Assembly (NCBI GenBank): GCA_963921795.1
Contig: OY997651.1
Location: forward strand, 49,850,518 to 49,914,517
Direction of reading: 5' to 3'
Length of the DNA stretch: 64,000 bases
From: Nannobrachium achirus
Taxonomy: Eukaryota > Chordata > Actinopteri > Myctophiformes > Myctophidae
Shown here: positions 10,628 through 21,965 of the stretch, in pieces
Position numbering within the stretch: the first letter of the stretch is position 1
Layout: each line of letters opens with the position of its first letter
Notes under the pieces: generated by a model
Database searches by the model: none
Told to the model about the DNA's origin: nothing
The model's input: the letters and a program-made list of their open reading frames with translations, nothing else
Translations under genes and position numbers: made by a program

Positions 10628-11913
10628 CAGGGCTGCCAACTTTCAGGAAAACCTAAGAGTGAGATTTTTCTTTTTTGCGAGGGGGGGGGGGGGGGGGGGG
10701 GGGCTTTGGTGCCTCAAAATAAATATAAAAAATCATATATAGGCCTATATGTTCAACAAATATAACAATAATTTAGGTTATTATTATAATTTTATCGACC
10801 CTTGGAGTCACTATTACACCAACCAGGTACAGTACAGGTATGTTGCACTGGGTGGGTGTTATTTAATTCTCCAAATCTAACCCTCATTAATGAATATGTA
10901 ATTTTGAGTCAGAAACGTAGTTAATAGCTAGAGATGTTAAAGATCAATCGGCAATGGATCGGGCCGATCAAAGCGTGATCGGCGATAATCGGTGGTTTAG
11001 ATCAAAAGGTAAATTCACCGATCCGATCCGATCGGTGCATCCGATCAATTGATTTCCACAGTGCTGAAGGAATAATTAGTTACTGCTATGATAATAAATA
11101 CATAGTAATGCTGGTAAATAACTATAAGGCAAATATATAAATGAATTCATGAGTGAATTAATTAATTAAAGTTAAAACATTAACAATTAGAAAATATAAA
11201 TAATATATAAATAATAACTTGATCGGATCGGTGATTGATCGGTATCGGGTGATCAAACTTTTGTGATCGGTGCTCGGTGATCGGTTCCAAAAAACCTGAT
11301 CGGACCATCCCTATTAATAGCCTATACTGTGGATTATTTTGGTGGGGGGTCTGGGGTCCTCCCCCAGAAAAAAATTAAAAGAGTAGATGTTATTTCCTGT
11401 ATTCTGTTGCATTTTACAGGGAGTTTGATACTTTTATCTGGCTTTACTAGGATGAGAAAATTATGGATAAATGTTTACATTAAGCTGCAAGTAACACGTC
11501 TTTTGCTTGAAGATCTGTTCTTTTTGCACACGCATCCATCCAAAAGTCCCTCCTCATTTAAGCTGCCTGCTAGTAAGCAATGGGCATTTTGGACGTGTTG
11601 AATTAATGTTGTAGATCCTCCTGTCGCCTGTCGATCTTACTGTAGAGAATGATGAGTTCCTCACACCAGACGCTCACGCACACACAGCGACGCATCTAAT
11701 CATTACTTCAGAATCAGATACAGTATTTTAAGCCCTTTGTTGCTCAAATCGCGGCCGAAGTGGATGTCTCAGTGACACTGAGTTGACGCAGTTTTCCACT
11801 TTGTGACGGCTGGTGATATGGCGGCGTGAGAAATACGATGTGTGGCGTGAGAGCGTGAGAAGAGGGTCATTTGCGTGAGTCTCACGCTCATTGCGTGAGG
11901 GTTGGCAGCTCTG
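10628..11913. mobile_element. hAT-type element with perfect 8-bp TSD TCTGCTAG
   Basis: TIRs CAGGGCTGCCAAC and GTTGGCAGCTCTG are flanked by TCTGCTAG at 10620-10627 and 11914-11921. No transposase frame remains. It contains a 23-nt G run (10681-10703) and a nested hAT (10929-11313). The right end carries repeated GCGTGAG words. The TSD sequence is itself part of the hairpin stem (GATCTGCTA), so the hAT landed in a hairpin. Confidence 0.9.
10929..11313. mobile_element. Nested hAT-type MITE with 8-bp TSD TTAATAGC
   Basis: TIR TAGAGATG at the left and CATCCCTA at the right, flanked by TTAATAGC at 10921-10928 and 11314-11321. Rich in GATCGG/CCGATC words, matching the common fish TAGGGATG-type hAT MITEs. 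Inserted in the element at 10628-11913. Confidence 0.88.
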
Positions 11914-12287
11914 TCTGCTAGTACTGTAGCTTGTAGATCTGGTAGCTCAAGCTTGTAGACTAACTTGTAGATCTGCTTATCTGTTATCTGTGGAACCGAG
12001 TCTATCAAAATGGAACGCCTCATCTCCTACATTCAGTGCTTGTCATGGTGTGGGGTCCCTATAGTTCAAATATAATTAATTGGGGGGGGGCTGCCTTATT
12101 TAGACTCTAATCTGGAAAACAACCACCTTACCTTAGTCTACTAATCATTATGTGGATGCCTACACTGTCTGCACAGAGTGATATCTGTACATATAAACAG
12201 AGCAACTTTTTAATCACATTTGGGAATTAAATAAAAGTGTCTATTGCGGTCAGACACGTCACTTCCCAGACTGATAGACGGAGCGGC

Positions 12288-12373
12288 GTCAAATTGAAGT
12301 AACTGTGAGTTACTTCAATTTGACCTTTCCATAACCTGGTCCATAGCGTTAGTGGATTCTCCCTAACGCTATG
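12288..12373. repeat. Pair of perfect hairpins
   Basis: First: 17-bp arms GTCAAATTGAAGTAACT with loop GTG (12288-12324). Second: 11-bp arms CATAGCGTTAG with a 10-nt loop (12342-12373). Both are mismatch-free. Confidence 0.85.
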
Positions 12374-12553
12374 TTCCTCTACCTCCGTATTCCTTAGCAA
12401 AACCGGAAAACCCCGCTGTCTGGTCCGAAAATAACAAAAACTGTTTCGCCCCTCACCAAACCAAAGGTATCAGTGGACAGTTGAAAGCTTACTCTACTTA
12501 GTGGACGATATTAGGCCTGCCAATGTTTGGGGAGAATTCACTTTCAGTTTAGC

Positions 12554-12554
<1 letters not shown>

Positions 12555-12602
<48 letters not shown>
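12555..12602. repeat. (CA)n microsatellite
   Basis: About 24 uninterrupted CA units. The His/Thr open frames over it are artefacts. Confidence 0.95.
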
Positions 12603-12604
<2 letters not shown>

Positions 12605-12869
12605 CTGGTGTAAGTATCTTACACCAGCATCCCAGGTCCTCTCTAGTTGCTTTGCACATAATAACAATACAGGGCTGTGTCCAAGCTCGTCATAGTCTTC
12701 CGGTCAGGGCCCTTGGCTGCAGTTCTTCAAGAGTGTTATTAGTGTTTGCCATGCATGAGATAGTGCTGCAATCAAAGGCAAAGCACACAGACCTTTGTCA
12801 ACTTCTCAGATACTAGGATCAAGGTATATGCTGACCTCGTTGGTACATCGTGATGTCTAACCCTGGTTC

Positions 12870-13690
12870 CACCTGATAGGTATGGTGAAGCTTGGACTGC
12901 TGCCTAGATGACGTAAACTTTTTAAATTTAAATCAAAACAAGACAGAAGTCATATTCTTCGGTACTGCTCCATCCACCAATACTAACCTGGGTTCCCTTA
13001 GCACAAACATCTGTCCCTCCGTAAAAAATCTGGGTGTCACCTTTAACAGTAATTTCACATTTACCAAACACATTAGTTCTATTGTCAAAAACAGCTTCTT
13101 TCAACTACGCCTAATAGCCAAAGTCAAACCATACCTCCCACCAAAACAACTGGAAATGGCAATACATGCATTCATATCCTCTAGATTGGACTATTGTAAC
13201 ACTCTCCTCTCTGGCATTGATCAGTCTTCACTCCGGCGTCTGCAGCTAGTACAGAACGCGTCTGCCCCCTTATACTTGTCTGAACTGGTGGATCTATACG
13301 TCCCAAATAGAGCACTGAGGTCAGCCAACCAGCTGCTCTTAGAAGTTCCAAATAGGCCCAACGGGCTGAGAAGTAGGGGCGACCGCGCCTTTGCATCAGG
13401 CGCCCCTAGGCTCTGGAACAGCCTGCCCCTCTCTATTAGAAGTGCAAACTCCATTGAGTCTTTTAAATCCCGGCTTAAAACTTACTTTTATTCTCTAGCT
13501 TTTCCTCACACTTAAACTCATGTTGGAGTTGCTTATTGTTTCTGATGTGTACATTTTGTCTCTATTGTTTTTAACATTATTTTTGTTTACACTAATTTAA
13601 TGTTGGTGATGGTTTTGTGTTCTGTTGTACAGCACTTTGGTCAATTTCGTATGTGTAAATGTGCTTTATAAATAAAGTTTGATTTGACCT
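12870..13690 (+). mobile_element. 5'-truncated CR1/L2-like LINE with internally deleted RT
   Basis: The frame to 13515 shows the usual C-terminal reverse-transcriptase segment of fish CR1/L2-type LINEs: NKTEVIFFG, VKNLGVTF, HAFISSRLDYCNTLLSG, RRLQLVQNASA, then APRLWNSLPLSIR and FKSRLKTYFYSLAF. Between QNASA and APLYLSELV the family normally has about 45-50 residues including an LHWLPV motif; here that block is missing in frame. A ~170-bp 3' UTR ends in GCTTTATAAATAAAGTTTGA. Non-functional relic; clade by resemblance only. Confidence 0.8.
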
Positions 13691-13998
13691 CTGATCTTTC
13701 AGAGGGCACCTGCTCAATTCCAGAAGTAGTGTCCATAACTGGAACTTCATCCTTTTCAGTGGCCTGTGATGGAGGTCTGCTAAACCCTCTAGGAACCCCA
13801 TGAGGGTGGCAGGTCATCTGTCTGCATGGTGTCCATGACACCACTTCCTCCACTTCAGTTATGCACATGATGACATTTCAAAGTAGCCGGACAACTGAGC
13901 CTATTTCTGTTACTTATCTCCCCCACTATAGTGTCTGTTATTGTTGGAGTTGACTTATTACATCCTGAATTAACGTGAGTTAAATTCCTTCATTCCAG
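13691..13998. other. Sequence upstream of the zinc-finger gene
   Basis: Ends in a splice-acceptor-like TTCATTCCAG directly before the first recognised coding exon, so an upstream non-coding exon probably exists. No TATA box or TSS is evident. A minus-strand 75-codon frame here has no domain. Confidence 0.4.
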
Positions 13999-14006
13999 AT
14001 CAGTCT

Positions 14007-17000
14007 ATGTTGTCCAGACTGCAGGTGAAGATGAACTCTCCAGACACAGCCAAGTCTGTTTCCATTAAAAAGAAGGAACCTGGAGACCACCAGGACCGCG
14101 GTTAGTTTCGTGCTCTCTCTCTCTGTGTCTCAGGTTGTCGAATGTTCTAATCATGCATCAGTGCTGTGTTCTACCTGTAACGCACGCATACAGCGTCTGC
14201 TGTCTGGATTAAAAATATGAATAGCGTCTGCCCTTGTGAACCTTTCGAAGTAGCGTATTTGATAGGCAGTATGCACTGGGTCTGCCCTGACCACACGAAT
14301 AGCCACGGAGCGTATGCCCTCAAAGACATTCTAGAATTCTTTAGTTAAAACTATTTATAAATATATTATTAACATGTTGAATGAAATTGCCAATTCTATG
14401 GCAATGTCCAGATGTCCCTAGTGCCCACTTGGCGTGTTACCAAAAAAACAAAAAACATTTGTCAAGGATACAGAGACATTGCGGGGGTTCGAGCATTATA
14501 CAAAGCAGGGTTTATGGTTGTATATACTCATGTTTTTGTACCACAAATCATTTTGGATTATATATCCACTTTACCTTCAAACATGTATATTTTGATATAA
14601 CGACAGTACAGACCTGTTAAGCTCTCTGGAGCTGTAAAGATTTTGCCAAAGTAAAACTGACTTTTGTTGTAATGACAGCTCTGAATATAAAGGCTGATTA
14701 ATGTATAAAGCTGGCTCTTATCATCTTCTTTTTTTATCTCAGATACGTCTTCTGCCCTGTCCTCAGTTAAACCCAGGAAGAAAAACAAAAAGATAAAACA
14801 AGAGTTCTGCTGTGACCAGTGTGGACAAAGCTTCACTTCATATTATTATCTCCAAGTACACCAGCGAATTCACACATCAGAAACCTCCCTGTTGTGAACA
14901 ATGCGGCAAAGTCTTCACTATGAAATCTGGCCTGTTGGCACACAAGAGAATGCACGATGGAGTGAAGCCATTCAGCTGTGAAACGTGTGGGAAGTGTTTT
15001 ACTCAGTCTGGAGGCTTGAGAAAACATGTGCTTATCCATACTGGGGAGAAGCCTTACTGCTGTGACCAGTGTGGGCTGAGTTTAGTTGACAAGTACAGAT
15101 TAAAAACGCACCTGAAAACTCACAGTGGAGAGAGGCGTTTTTCCTGTGACCAATGTGGGAAAAGGTTTCCTAGATCGGCGCATCTCAAAAATCACCAGCG
15201 AGTACACACTGGAGAGAAGCCTTACAGTTGTGACCAATGTGGTGAAAGGTTTACACAAAAGTCTACTCTCTCAATACACCAGAGAATGCACACTGGAGAA
15301 AAACCTTTCTGTTGTGACCAATGTGGTAAAAGCTTCAGACAAAGGACACACCTTAGGACACATAGGAGAATTCACACTGGAGAGAAACGTTTCACCTGTG
15401 ATCATTGTGGAAAAGAGTTCTGGGACACACGCTCTTTCCAAGAACACCAGAGAGTTCACACTGGGGAGAAGCCTTACGGCTGTGTCACGTGTTGGAAGAT
15501 GTTCAGAACAGCATCTGATCTTAAAGTACACCAGAGATTTCACACTGGAGAGCGGCCATACAGCTGTGACCAGTGTGAAAAATCCTTCCATACACACAGT
15601 GGTCTAAAGGTTCACCAAAGACGTCACGCGGGAGAGAAGCCTCACTGCTGCGACCTTTGTGGGAAAAGGTTCGGTGAAAAGACTTCTCTCAAAGCACACA
15701 AAAAAGCTCACAGTGCCAGTGGCGAGAAGCCTTACTCATGTGACCTGTGCGAGAAAATTTTCGCTCAAAAGTGTCATCTAAACGTACACCGGAAACGTCA
15801 CACTGGAGAATTGAAGAAGCCTTACTCCTGTGACCAGTGTGAGAAAAGGTTCACTGCAAATAAGGATCTCCAAAAACACTACAGAGTTCACACCGGAGAG
15901 AAACCTTACTGCTGCGTCCAGTGTGGGAAAAGGTTCACTACACAGTCTTCTCACATAGTACACCAGAGAATCCACACTGGAGAGAAACCCTACTACTGTG
16001 ACAAGTGTGGGAAAATGTTCCGCAGAGCTGAACACCTTAAATCCCACCAGTTGACTCACACTAGAGTGAAGGAATTCAGCTGTGACCGGTGTGAAAAAAC
16101 CTTCATTCACAAATCTGGCCTGAACTACCACAAGAGAGTTCACACCAGAGAGACGCCTTACAGCAGTGACCCACCCAGGACCATCTCCATTAAACAGGAG
16201 GAACCTGAAGACCTCGAAGACCTCGGTAAGTTTCATTGGCTCTCATTTATCATCCTTCTGCAGACCAAGAAAAGGTGTGTCCACTGATCTAACTGCAATC
16301 TATCGTCACTTTGACAAGGGCATACTGTACCCAACACTCAAATCTCACGTCGGGCCTCGAGGTCGTGTATCTGTAAACCAGGGGTCTTCAACAGGGGGTC
16401 CGCGACCCCTAGGGGGTCCGCGGAGGTACTGCAGGGGGTCCTCGAAATTATTGCTTAAAAAAAAAGATTTCAAAAAATGTTTTCTTTTTGTATCATTTTT
16501 CACATTTGTTCAAAAATAAATCATGATTCTATCCATTTTGAATAGCTTGAATACATGATTACTATGGAATTGACAGATTGTTGATATTATTGACATTGGT
16601 TCTCAGTTAATAAGTTGTATGTTTAGAAATGGTAGTGGTACGGCCCACCCTGCTCGCTGTAACTTGTACATGTAAAAATAAAAAATATGTCGTAGCCCCG
16701 ACCCCCCCACCCTACGAGGTGGTAGGGGGTCCCTACTCCATCTCCCCATCAGTTTGGGGGTCCCCGGCCTGAAAAAGTTGAATACCCCTGCTGTAAACCG
16801 TTGTCATCGTAGACATGCAGTGAGTGCAGCATTGTCTTGAAAAGAGTATTAATTAAAGGGATATTTCACTTTCAAAAAAACTTTTGGACATTTTACCGTC
16901 TAATCAGGCTTTTGTGAACACCCAGGACAGATTAAATTGCTTGATAAAGTATTTAGATTTTTATTATTAATTGTTATCAGACACACCCCCTTCCTTTACA

Positions 17001-18508
17001 AACCCATTGTAACTTCTAAATCCATTTTTACCATGATGGACTCATTGAAAACACCCGTTCTTTTTTCTAATACTCCTAATACGTGAGCTGGGCGTGTTTG
17101 TTTTTTTCTTTTTTTAATTGTTTTCTTTTTCTTTTTTAATTACCCAAAAATGTTTGCATATAAATGATAAAAAGTTATCGAGAAAAAAAAGAAGAAAAAA
17201 ACACGGCCATCTCACGTATTAGAGGGTAAGTATGGGTCACCAGAAAAAAAGAACGGGTGTTTTCAATTAATCTATCATGGTTAAAATGGAGTTTGAAGTA
17301 GAGAGAGAGAGGCAGACACTCCGGAGAGAAGGATAGGAGTCCTGCAGGCGCATTCACGTTGGCTTTGAGTATAACGATAGCATTGCATCATAATTAGTTC
17401 ATAACGTAGCAGTTTGAAGAAGCTAGCGTCCCGTGGACGCAGCGATGGTTGGTTTAATGCGTCCTTAAAGAGGTGGTGCCATGATTTTCCCCCCTCTAAA
17501 ACATGATTATCAGGTATTATGATTATACTAGGAGGAAGATTTTTTTCCAAAAAAGTATACAGAAAGAGTTAAAATTGGGTTTTTATGTGTATGCATGTAT
17601 GCATGGATGTCATGGTGGGTGGTGACCCAGCTGAAGTTAGCCACACCCCACAGGGTGAATGGTAATTAGGGGAGGAGTTGATACTGTGACATACTTAGTA
17701 TCTGTGTTTTTTAACTGACACTTTTGACCACAAGGTGGCAGCCTCCAAGAGAAAACAAACAAATACCAAGAGAATACATCATTTCTCATAAAAACCACAC
17801 CAGGGGGTCTAATGAAGTACTTTCAACCTCCTAGACACATGAAAAACAGAAAAAGTACAAAACTATGGCACCACCTCTTTAAAACATAATCCAGAGACGC
17901 AGGAAATGGTCCGTTCAGCACTTGTGCGCATACTTTTAACTAAGTGGTCTAAAATTGTCATTGTTTGTTTTTGCCTCTCTCACACTCTGTACAGAGAAAC
18001 CAGGTCCGGAGCTGAAGGACATCGAAAAGGAGCCTTCCAACACCCGGAAGACAGGGATCCGGGCCGGGTATTACCCTCTCTCTGAGCGGCAGCAGGTGGC
18101 CTTACTCATGAAAATGACAGCTGAAGAGCCTGTCAACAGTCCAGGTAGGTGCTTGTAATGGAGGCCACGTTTCCATTATATCCATTGTCTTCTATGGTTT
18201 TATTGATTGATATTGTGAAGCTGCTATCTTCTATTTGATTGTTGTATTTTTATTCCTGTATCTGAGTAAGGACACCATTTATACTGTTTCTTTTCTTTTC
18301 TTTTTTTTTTAAAACAGTATAAATGGTGTAACGCACAGTTCATTACCACATTCTAAACAGACTTAACAAAACATTAACAAAACATGTCCTGTCTTTGCCA
18401 TTACATTTGTTCAACTCTCTCACAGGCTCTGAAGAGCAGCTTGTCATCGGATGTGTGATGTCCAACTACCAGTGTCCTCCGGACATCAAGGAGGAAGAAC
18501 CTGTGTGA
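14007..18508 (+). CDS. Poly-C2H2 zinc-finger protein gene, four coding exons, frameshifted
   Basis: Probable nuclear sequence-specific DNA-binding protein; target unknown. Exons: 13999-14100 (ATG at 14007, alternative in-frame ATG at 14031), 14743-16225, 17995-18144 and 18426-18508 (TGA 18506-18508). All introns have GT/AG ends and phase 1, which supports the model. Exon 1 encodes SVSIKKKEPGDHQDR; the finger exon carries 16 C2H2 fingers and ends with ISIKQEEPEDLEDL; exon 3 encodes a non-finger segment with GYYPLSERQQVALLMKM; the last exon ends DIKEEEPV. IKQE and IKEE fit the SUMO-acceptor consensus (hydrophobic-K-x-E). Odd point: the frame entering from exon 1 reads finger 1 and then stops at 14895-14897, because the linker after finger 1 lacks two bases (or has one extra). 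Fingers 2-16 are then open in the next frame. So it is a recent pseudogene, an allele or assembly error, or it uses an internal start. Orthologue not recognised. Confidence 0.8.
14743..16225 (+). CDS. Zinc-finger exon: 16 C2H2 fingers
   Basis: Acceptor ATCTCAG at 14736-14742 and donor GGTAAG at 16225/16226. Fingers have the C-x2-C-x12-H-x3-H spacing with mostly HTGEKPY/F-type linkers. Finger 1 (CCDQCGQSF, about 14808-14873) lies in the frame joined to exon 1; fingers 2-16 (from CCEQCGKVF at about 14890) lie one base over. Finger 4 (CCDQCGLSL) has Leu for the usual core Phe. The linkers before fingers 12 and 13 are lengthened (SASGEKP and TGELKKP). Helix residues differ from finger to finger, as in diversified DNA-binding arrays. 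A lysine-rich KPRKKNKKIKQ segment before finger 1 could act in nuclear import. Confidence 0.92.
16379..16790. mobile_element. hAT MITE in zinc-finger intron, TSD CTGTAAAC
   Basis: Ends CAGGGGTCTTCAAC and GTTGAATACCCCTG are flanked by CTGTAAAC at 16371-16378 and 16791-16798. Subterminal GGGGTCC blocks repeat inside. It belongs to the family at 19091-19548 but lacks the dispersed hairpin module. Confidence 0.88.
17020..17296. repeat. Imperfect palindrome in intron
   Basis: Arms about 17020-17100 and 17190-17296 share CCATGATGGACTCATTGAAA / CCATGATAGATTAATTGAAA, AACACCCGTTCTTTTTT and ACGTGAG/CTCACGT. Likely a foldback MITE remnant in the intron before exon 3. Confidence 0.65.
17465..17882. mobile_element. 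TTAA-flanked MITE in zinc-finger intron
   Basis: Inverted ends TTAAAGAGGTGGTGCCATGA and ATGGCACCACCTCTTTAA, with TTAA at both borders. No coding capacity. Confidence 0.75.
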
Positions 18509-18905
18509 AGTTGTTACTTAGTTACTTATACCATAGTTTTAAGTTTTATTCGGAGCTGCTAAGTTTTGAGTTTGAGAATGATCCTATTAGTTGAACTGAA
18601 AATGTTAAATCATGAAAATGCCACAGCTTTTGGACAGTCCATAATAGGCATTTTATGCCATTGTGACTGGTTCCTCATTAATAATAGTTTGGAAAGGTTA
18701 TAATATTATTAATTAGGTGAATCATGTTATAATTTTACGTTGTATTTAAGCTAAGTTGGTAAGACATTCGACGCGTATTCCGCACATAATTTAATTTCAC
18801 TCTACAAATTATATTATATACTTCATTTATCAGTTGTGGTGTATACTGCAGTGGAGAAACCCACATGTATTTCATGTTAAAATAAAGTGAAAACATTGGA
18901 CCAAG
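18509..18905 (+). other. 3' UTR of the zinc-finger gene with poly(A) signal
   Basis: AT-rich, frame-free sequence after the TGA. A canonical AATAAA lies at 18881-18886, so cleavage near 18900-18905 is expected. Confidence 0.6.
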
Positions 18906-19090
18906 GTAACTGCAACTGGCAGTGCTACACCCATCTATTCTGTCTGTGTCAAAGACAGAGGTGTTTGTCCATGAGACTTGATCGTGAAATTGTCCTTCGT
19001 CATACACTACGATGCAAATTCAGTACTCTGTGCTTGATAAAAATGGACCTGCATAGATTGCATTTGGTACGCTCTTATTCCACTCTACAC

Positions 19091-19548
19091 CAGTGGTCTT
19101 CAACGTTTTCAGGCCAAGCAAGGACCCCTTAGTTGAGAGAGATGAATCAGGGACTCCCACAACCTTTTCATAGATTCCATAGTTTCATCGTTTGACAGCA
19201 CGATCATCAGTGTTTTGGATTCATGTCAATTTGTGTTTTCAGATATTTAACCACTTGAACCGTCAATACTTATAAAACTTGTCCTTTCACTCTGCACTTT
19301 GTCTGCTCTTTTTCCCTTCTACACCAAAGCTCTTTGCCAAAAAAATAGCTGATCTAGCGAGGTGGTGTGAGCTTGTAGATCTGCTATTTTTGGCTAAAGT
19401 TTAGTTCTCAGAATATGGACGCTAGGGTTCAAGTGGTTAATATAAAAAAAGGAGAAAAAAGGTTTCTATCGCTCAAAGATTTGGAGGACCCCCTGTAGTA
19501 ACTCGGAGGACCCCCTGGGAGTCCCGAACCCCCTGTTGAAGACCCATG
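19091..19548. mobile_element. hAT MITE with perfect 8-bp TSD CTCTACAC
   Basis: CAGTGGTCTTCAACGTTTTC at the left and TTGAAGACCCATG at the right, flanked by CTCTACAC at 19083-19090 and 19549-19556. Its middle (19337-19394) holds a shortened copy of the dispersed hairpin. Partial copies of the family: 26926-27289 (minus), 55913-56380, 57254-57660 (minus). Confidence 0.9.
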
Positions 19549-21869
19549 CTCTACACAAATGGATTAACCAAAGAATAGGAGCTGTACGTACAACACGTTG
19601 CAACGCAAACCAAGCTTGTAGATTGGCTCAAGTGGTTAACAAAAGTGGCTTCTCATGTTTTAAGCATATTTTGATTATTCCTTTACAATTATTTTTGCCA
19701 TAATAATCTAGACATGTAATTTTCATGTCGTCCCATCTCCACCATCCAATGGTACCCAGTGTGAGAGGTCAACCCAGAGGCATTGCATGCAGGGGTTGAG
19801 CCTCCAGTGATGGAGGTAGAAAAGGTAGAAAATGGGAATATGTATTTTAGTGTTATGGTCAATGATAAAACATTGACAGACTTTGTGTGAAGCTGCTCAT
19901 TTGTAAATTGTTAAACCAAGTTATATCAATACCTTGATTAGTGCAACTGTTATTGGATAGAAAGCAATGTTTATTTGCCATTATGCTGTTTTATTTGGAA
20001 CATATTGGCATTGGAACTGAACTTATGCTGTACATTTTTCTAAGCAAAATGCTGTAGTCAGGGGAAGGGGGTACTCTGCTTCAGAAATCAATATAAGGGG
20101 TAGCCTACTGCAGCCAAAAAGTTTGAGAACCACACAGGATGCATGCATGGACACTCAATTCTTGTATTGTGTCAAGGTATGTTGTTGAACCACCATCGTG
20201 TGAACCCTGGTTTAGGGGTTAGTTTAGAGATGGTTAAGGTCTTTGGTTGAAATGGGTATCTCGTTCATTCTCATCACTATTTTTTAATAGCAAGTATAGT
20301 TATTAACCACCAAATTAACTCTGTTGACTTTGACAACCAACTCATGGCGGATTCACAAAGGCTATCTGGCACCACCTTCTGGCAGAACTGAAAACGGAAT
20401 GGGCGGTTTACAGCACACATACAATGTGCTATTATACAAATGTATGAAAATGCCATTCTATAATAAGCCTTAATCACGTTTGAACGAAAAATAATTAGCA
20501 TATGCATACCTTAGTATGCTTATCATTATTGCAGAACCCAAACAACTTTGGTTTCATGATGCAGTTTGTGATAGCCTATTAAGGTTTTCTTCAGAAACTA
20601 TTTTCAATATTAGCTATTGTAGGCCTACTTCACAAGTGGCAGTGATGTCAGTGTCATTTCTCCTGTTGACTGTTAAGCCCCAATTTACTGTTATACACTG
20701 AAAGATTCGGCTATGTAAATTAACCAAGCTTGCAACATGTTGAGATACTATAATAACCTACTATTAATAGTTATTTTACAAAATGTTACACATTTTCGCT
20801 TATACTGACCAAACAGGGACGCCAGGATGAAGTTGTTAACCTCTTTTTCCCTCTACATATATTATCATCATTTAACAACACAAAGCCCAGAAGGGAGTCT
20901 GGAGGAGACCCTGGCCTGGTGTGAAGTGTGCCCATTTCCAAGATAAAGACGTGAATGCAGGGGGATCTTGAGGAGAGGAAGGGGGCAGGGAGGAAGATGC
21001 ACGGAGATAATGCCTCGTGGATGGAACCCTGCCGTGATAGTGAAAGGGGGAAATGTCTCTGGATTCTCTTCTAGCCATTGTTGAACCTCTTTGGGCTGTC
21101 TTTTCCCCCGATGCTGATGCCCCCTCTCTTTTGTGTTGAGCCGGGGAGAGGGTCCGGTGGGAGTGGTCACTTTTATTTAGGGCCTGAACTGCAACAAGGC
21201 ATTAACTTTAGCCCGCGTCAAACAGCCCCACGCCCCCATCACCATCCACTTTCCACAGCACACAGCCTAAACTAGCACTTTGTATCCGCTAATATTAGGC
21301 GTTTTCATGAAGTGGTTGCACGACTGAACAAACACCCTCTTTGCTTGGCAGAATTACAATTATTATGAGCTGCATATAGTAGTAGTTGTTATTATTAGGA
21401 TATAGCCTAGACAATTAAGACGGTTATTAAGTTCGCTAGTATGGGAGTCCCTTTTCCTTGACAACTGTCTTAGTGGGAGACTCCAACTAAGAAATTAGAT
21501 TTAGAGTGCCACTCCACCAGGACTAAATGATTGTAATCGTATATATATATTATTCATAATATTTAGTAGTTTAGGGGTATTTTTTTATTGTAAAGTATCA
21601 GTAAATCACTTATATTAACATAATATAAATAAATAGCCTAATTTATGCTAAAGCATGAGAGGGCCCTCTATCTAGTATTGGTCAATGCCACCCGAAGCTG
21701 GAAGGCCCTATCATTAAACAGATTACCGATTTAATGTGTTACACCTTGATGAAGAAGTCTATCAAATGGTCACTAAGCACTTGACAACCTTGGCAACTGG
21801 TGGGGGGGAGAGCCCAGTGTTGCCAGATTTTGCGAGAGAAATAAGCAGTCAGGTCCATGGAAAAAAAAT
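19549..21869. other. Intergenic DNA between the two genes, no gene seen
   Basis: Mostly unique AT-rich DNA with several AGGCCTAC words. A GC-richer block at ~20870-21270 has two overlapping minus-strand frames (100 and 68 codons) without a recognisable domain. No element ends recognised. Confidence 0.45.
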
Positions 21870-21965
21870 TGATTGATTGAAGAACTTATTAGAAGTTTGC
21901 ATAGGGAGGGTACAGTTTCATGACAGTACAGTTCACTGGTAGGCCTACAAGGTCAACGCTCAGGT
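21870..21965 (-). mobile_element. Retroposon 3' end with (TTGA)n tail
   Basis: Reverse-complement copy of the family at 9847-9998: TTGATTGATTGAAGAACTTA, then GTACAGTTTCATGACAGTAC and GTTCACTGG. Confidence 0.6.

Larger units (their letters stand above)
10500..12040. mobile_element. Hairpin-bearing repeat split by nested hATs
   Basis: The outer segments (10500-10627 and 11922-12040) match the family seen around 48100-48215 and 56500-56620: ATTGTCAAATAATATAAGAA on the left, TTATCTGTGGAACCGAGTC on the right, with GATCTACAAGC/GCTTGTAGATC hairpin arms between. The hAT at 10628-11913 has interrupted the hairpin. Confidence 0.65.
12041..12870. other. Intergenic DNA with two perfect hairpins and a (CA)n tract
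   Basis: Two adjacent hairpins at 12288-12324 and 12342-12373, then a (CA)n array at 12555-12602. No coding exon recognised. This could hold the 5' end of the zinc-finger gene, but I see no convincing promoter. Confidence 0.45.

Noticed and set aside
14812..14889. Start of the finger frame at a GTG at 14812
   Set aside because: The first ~26 codons of that frame are an out-of-frame reading of finger 1; the true upstream frame is the one joined to exon 1.
15125..16236. Alternative-frame frames over the zinc-finger exon (plus 15125-15607; minus 15271-15597 and 15778-16236)
   Set aside because: Periodic shadows of the finger repeats.
20868..21275. Possible small gene in the GC-richer block upstream of her
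   Set aside because: Overlapping frames on both strands with no domain, no splice-consistent model and no clear start context.
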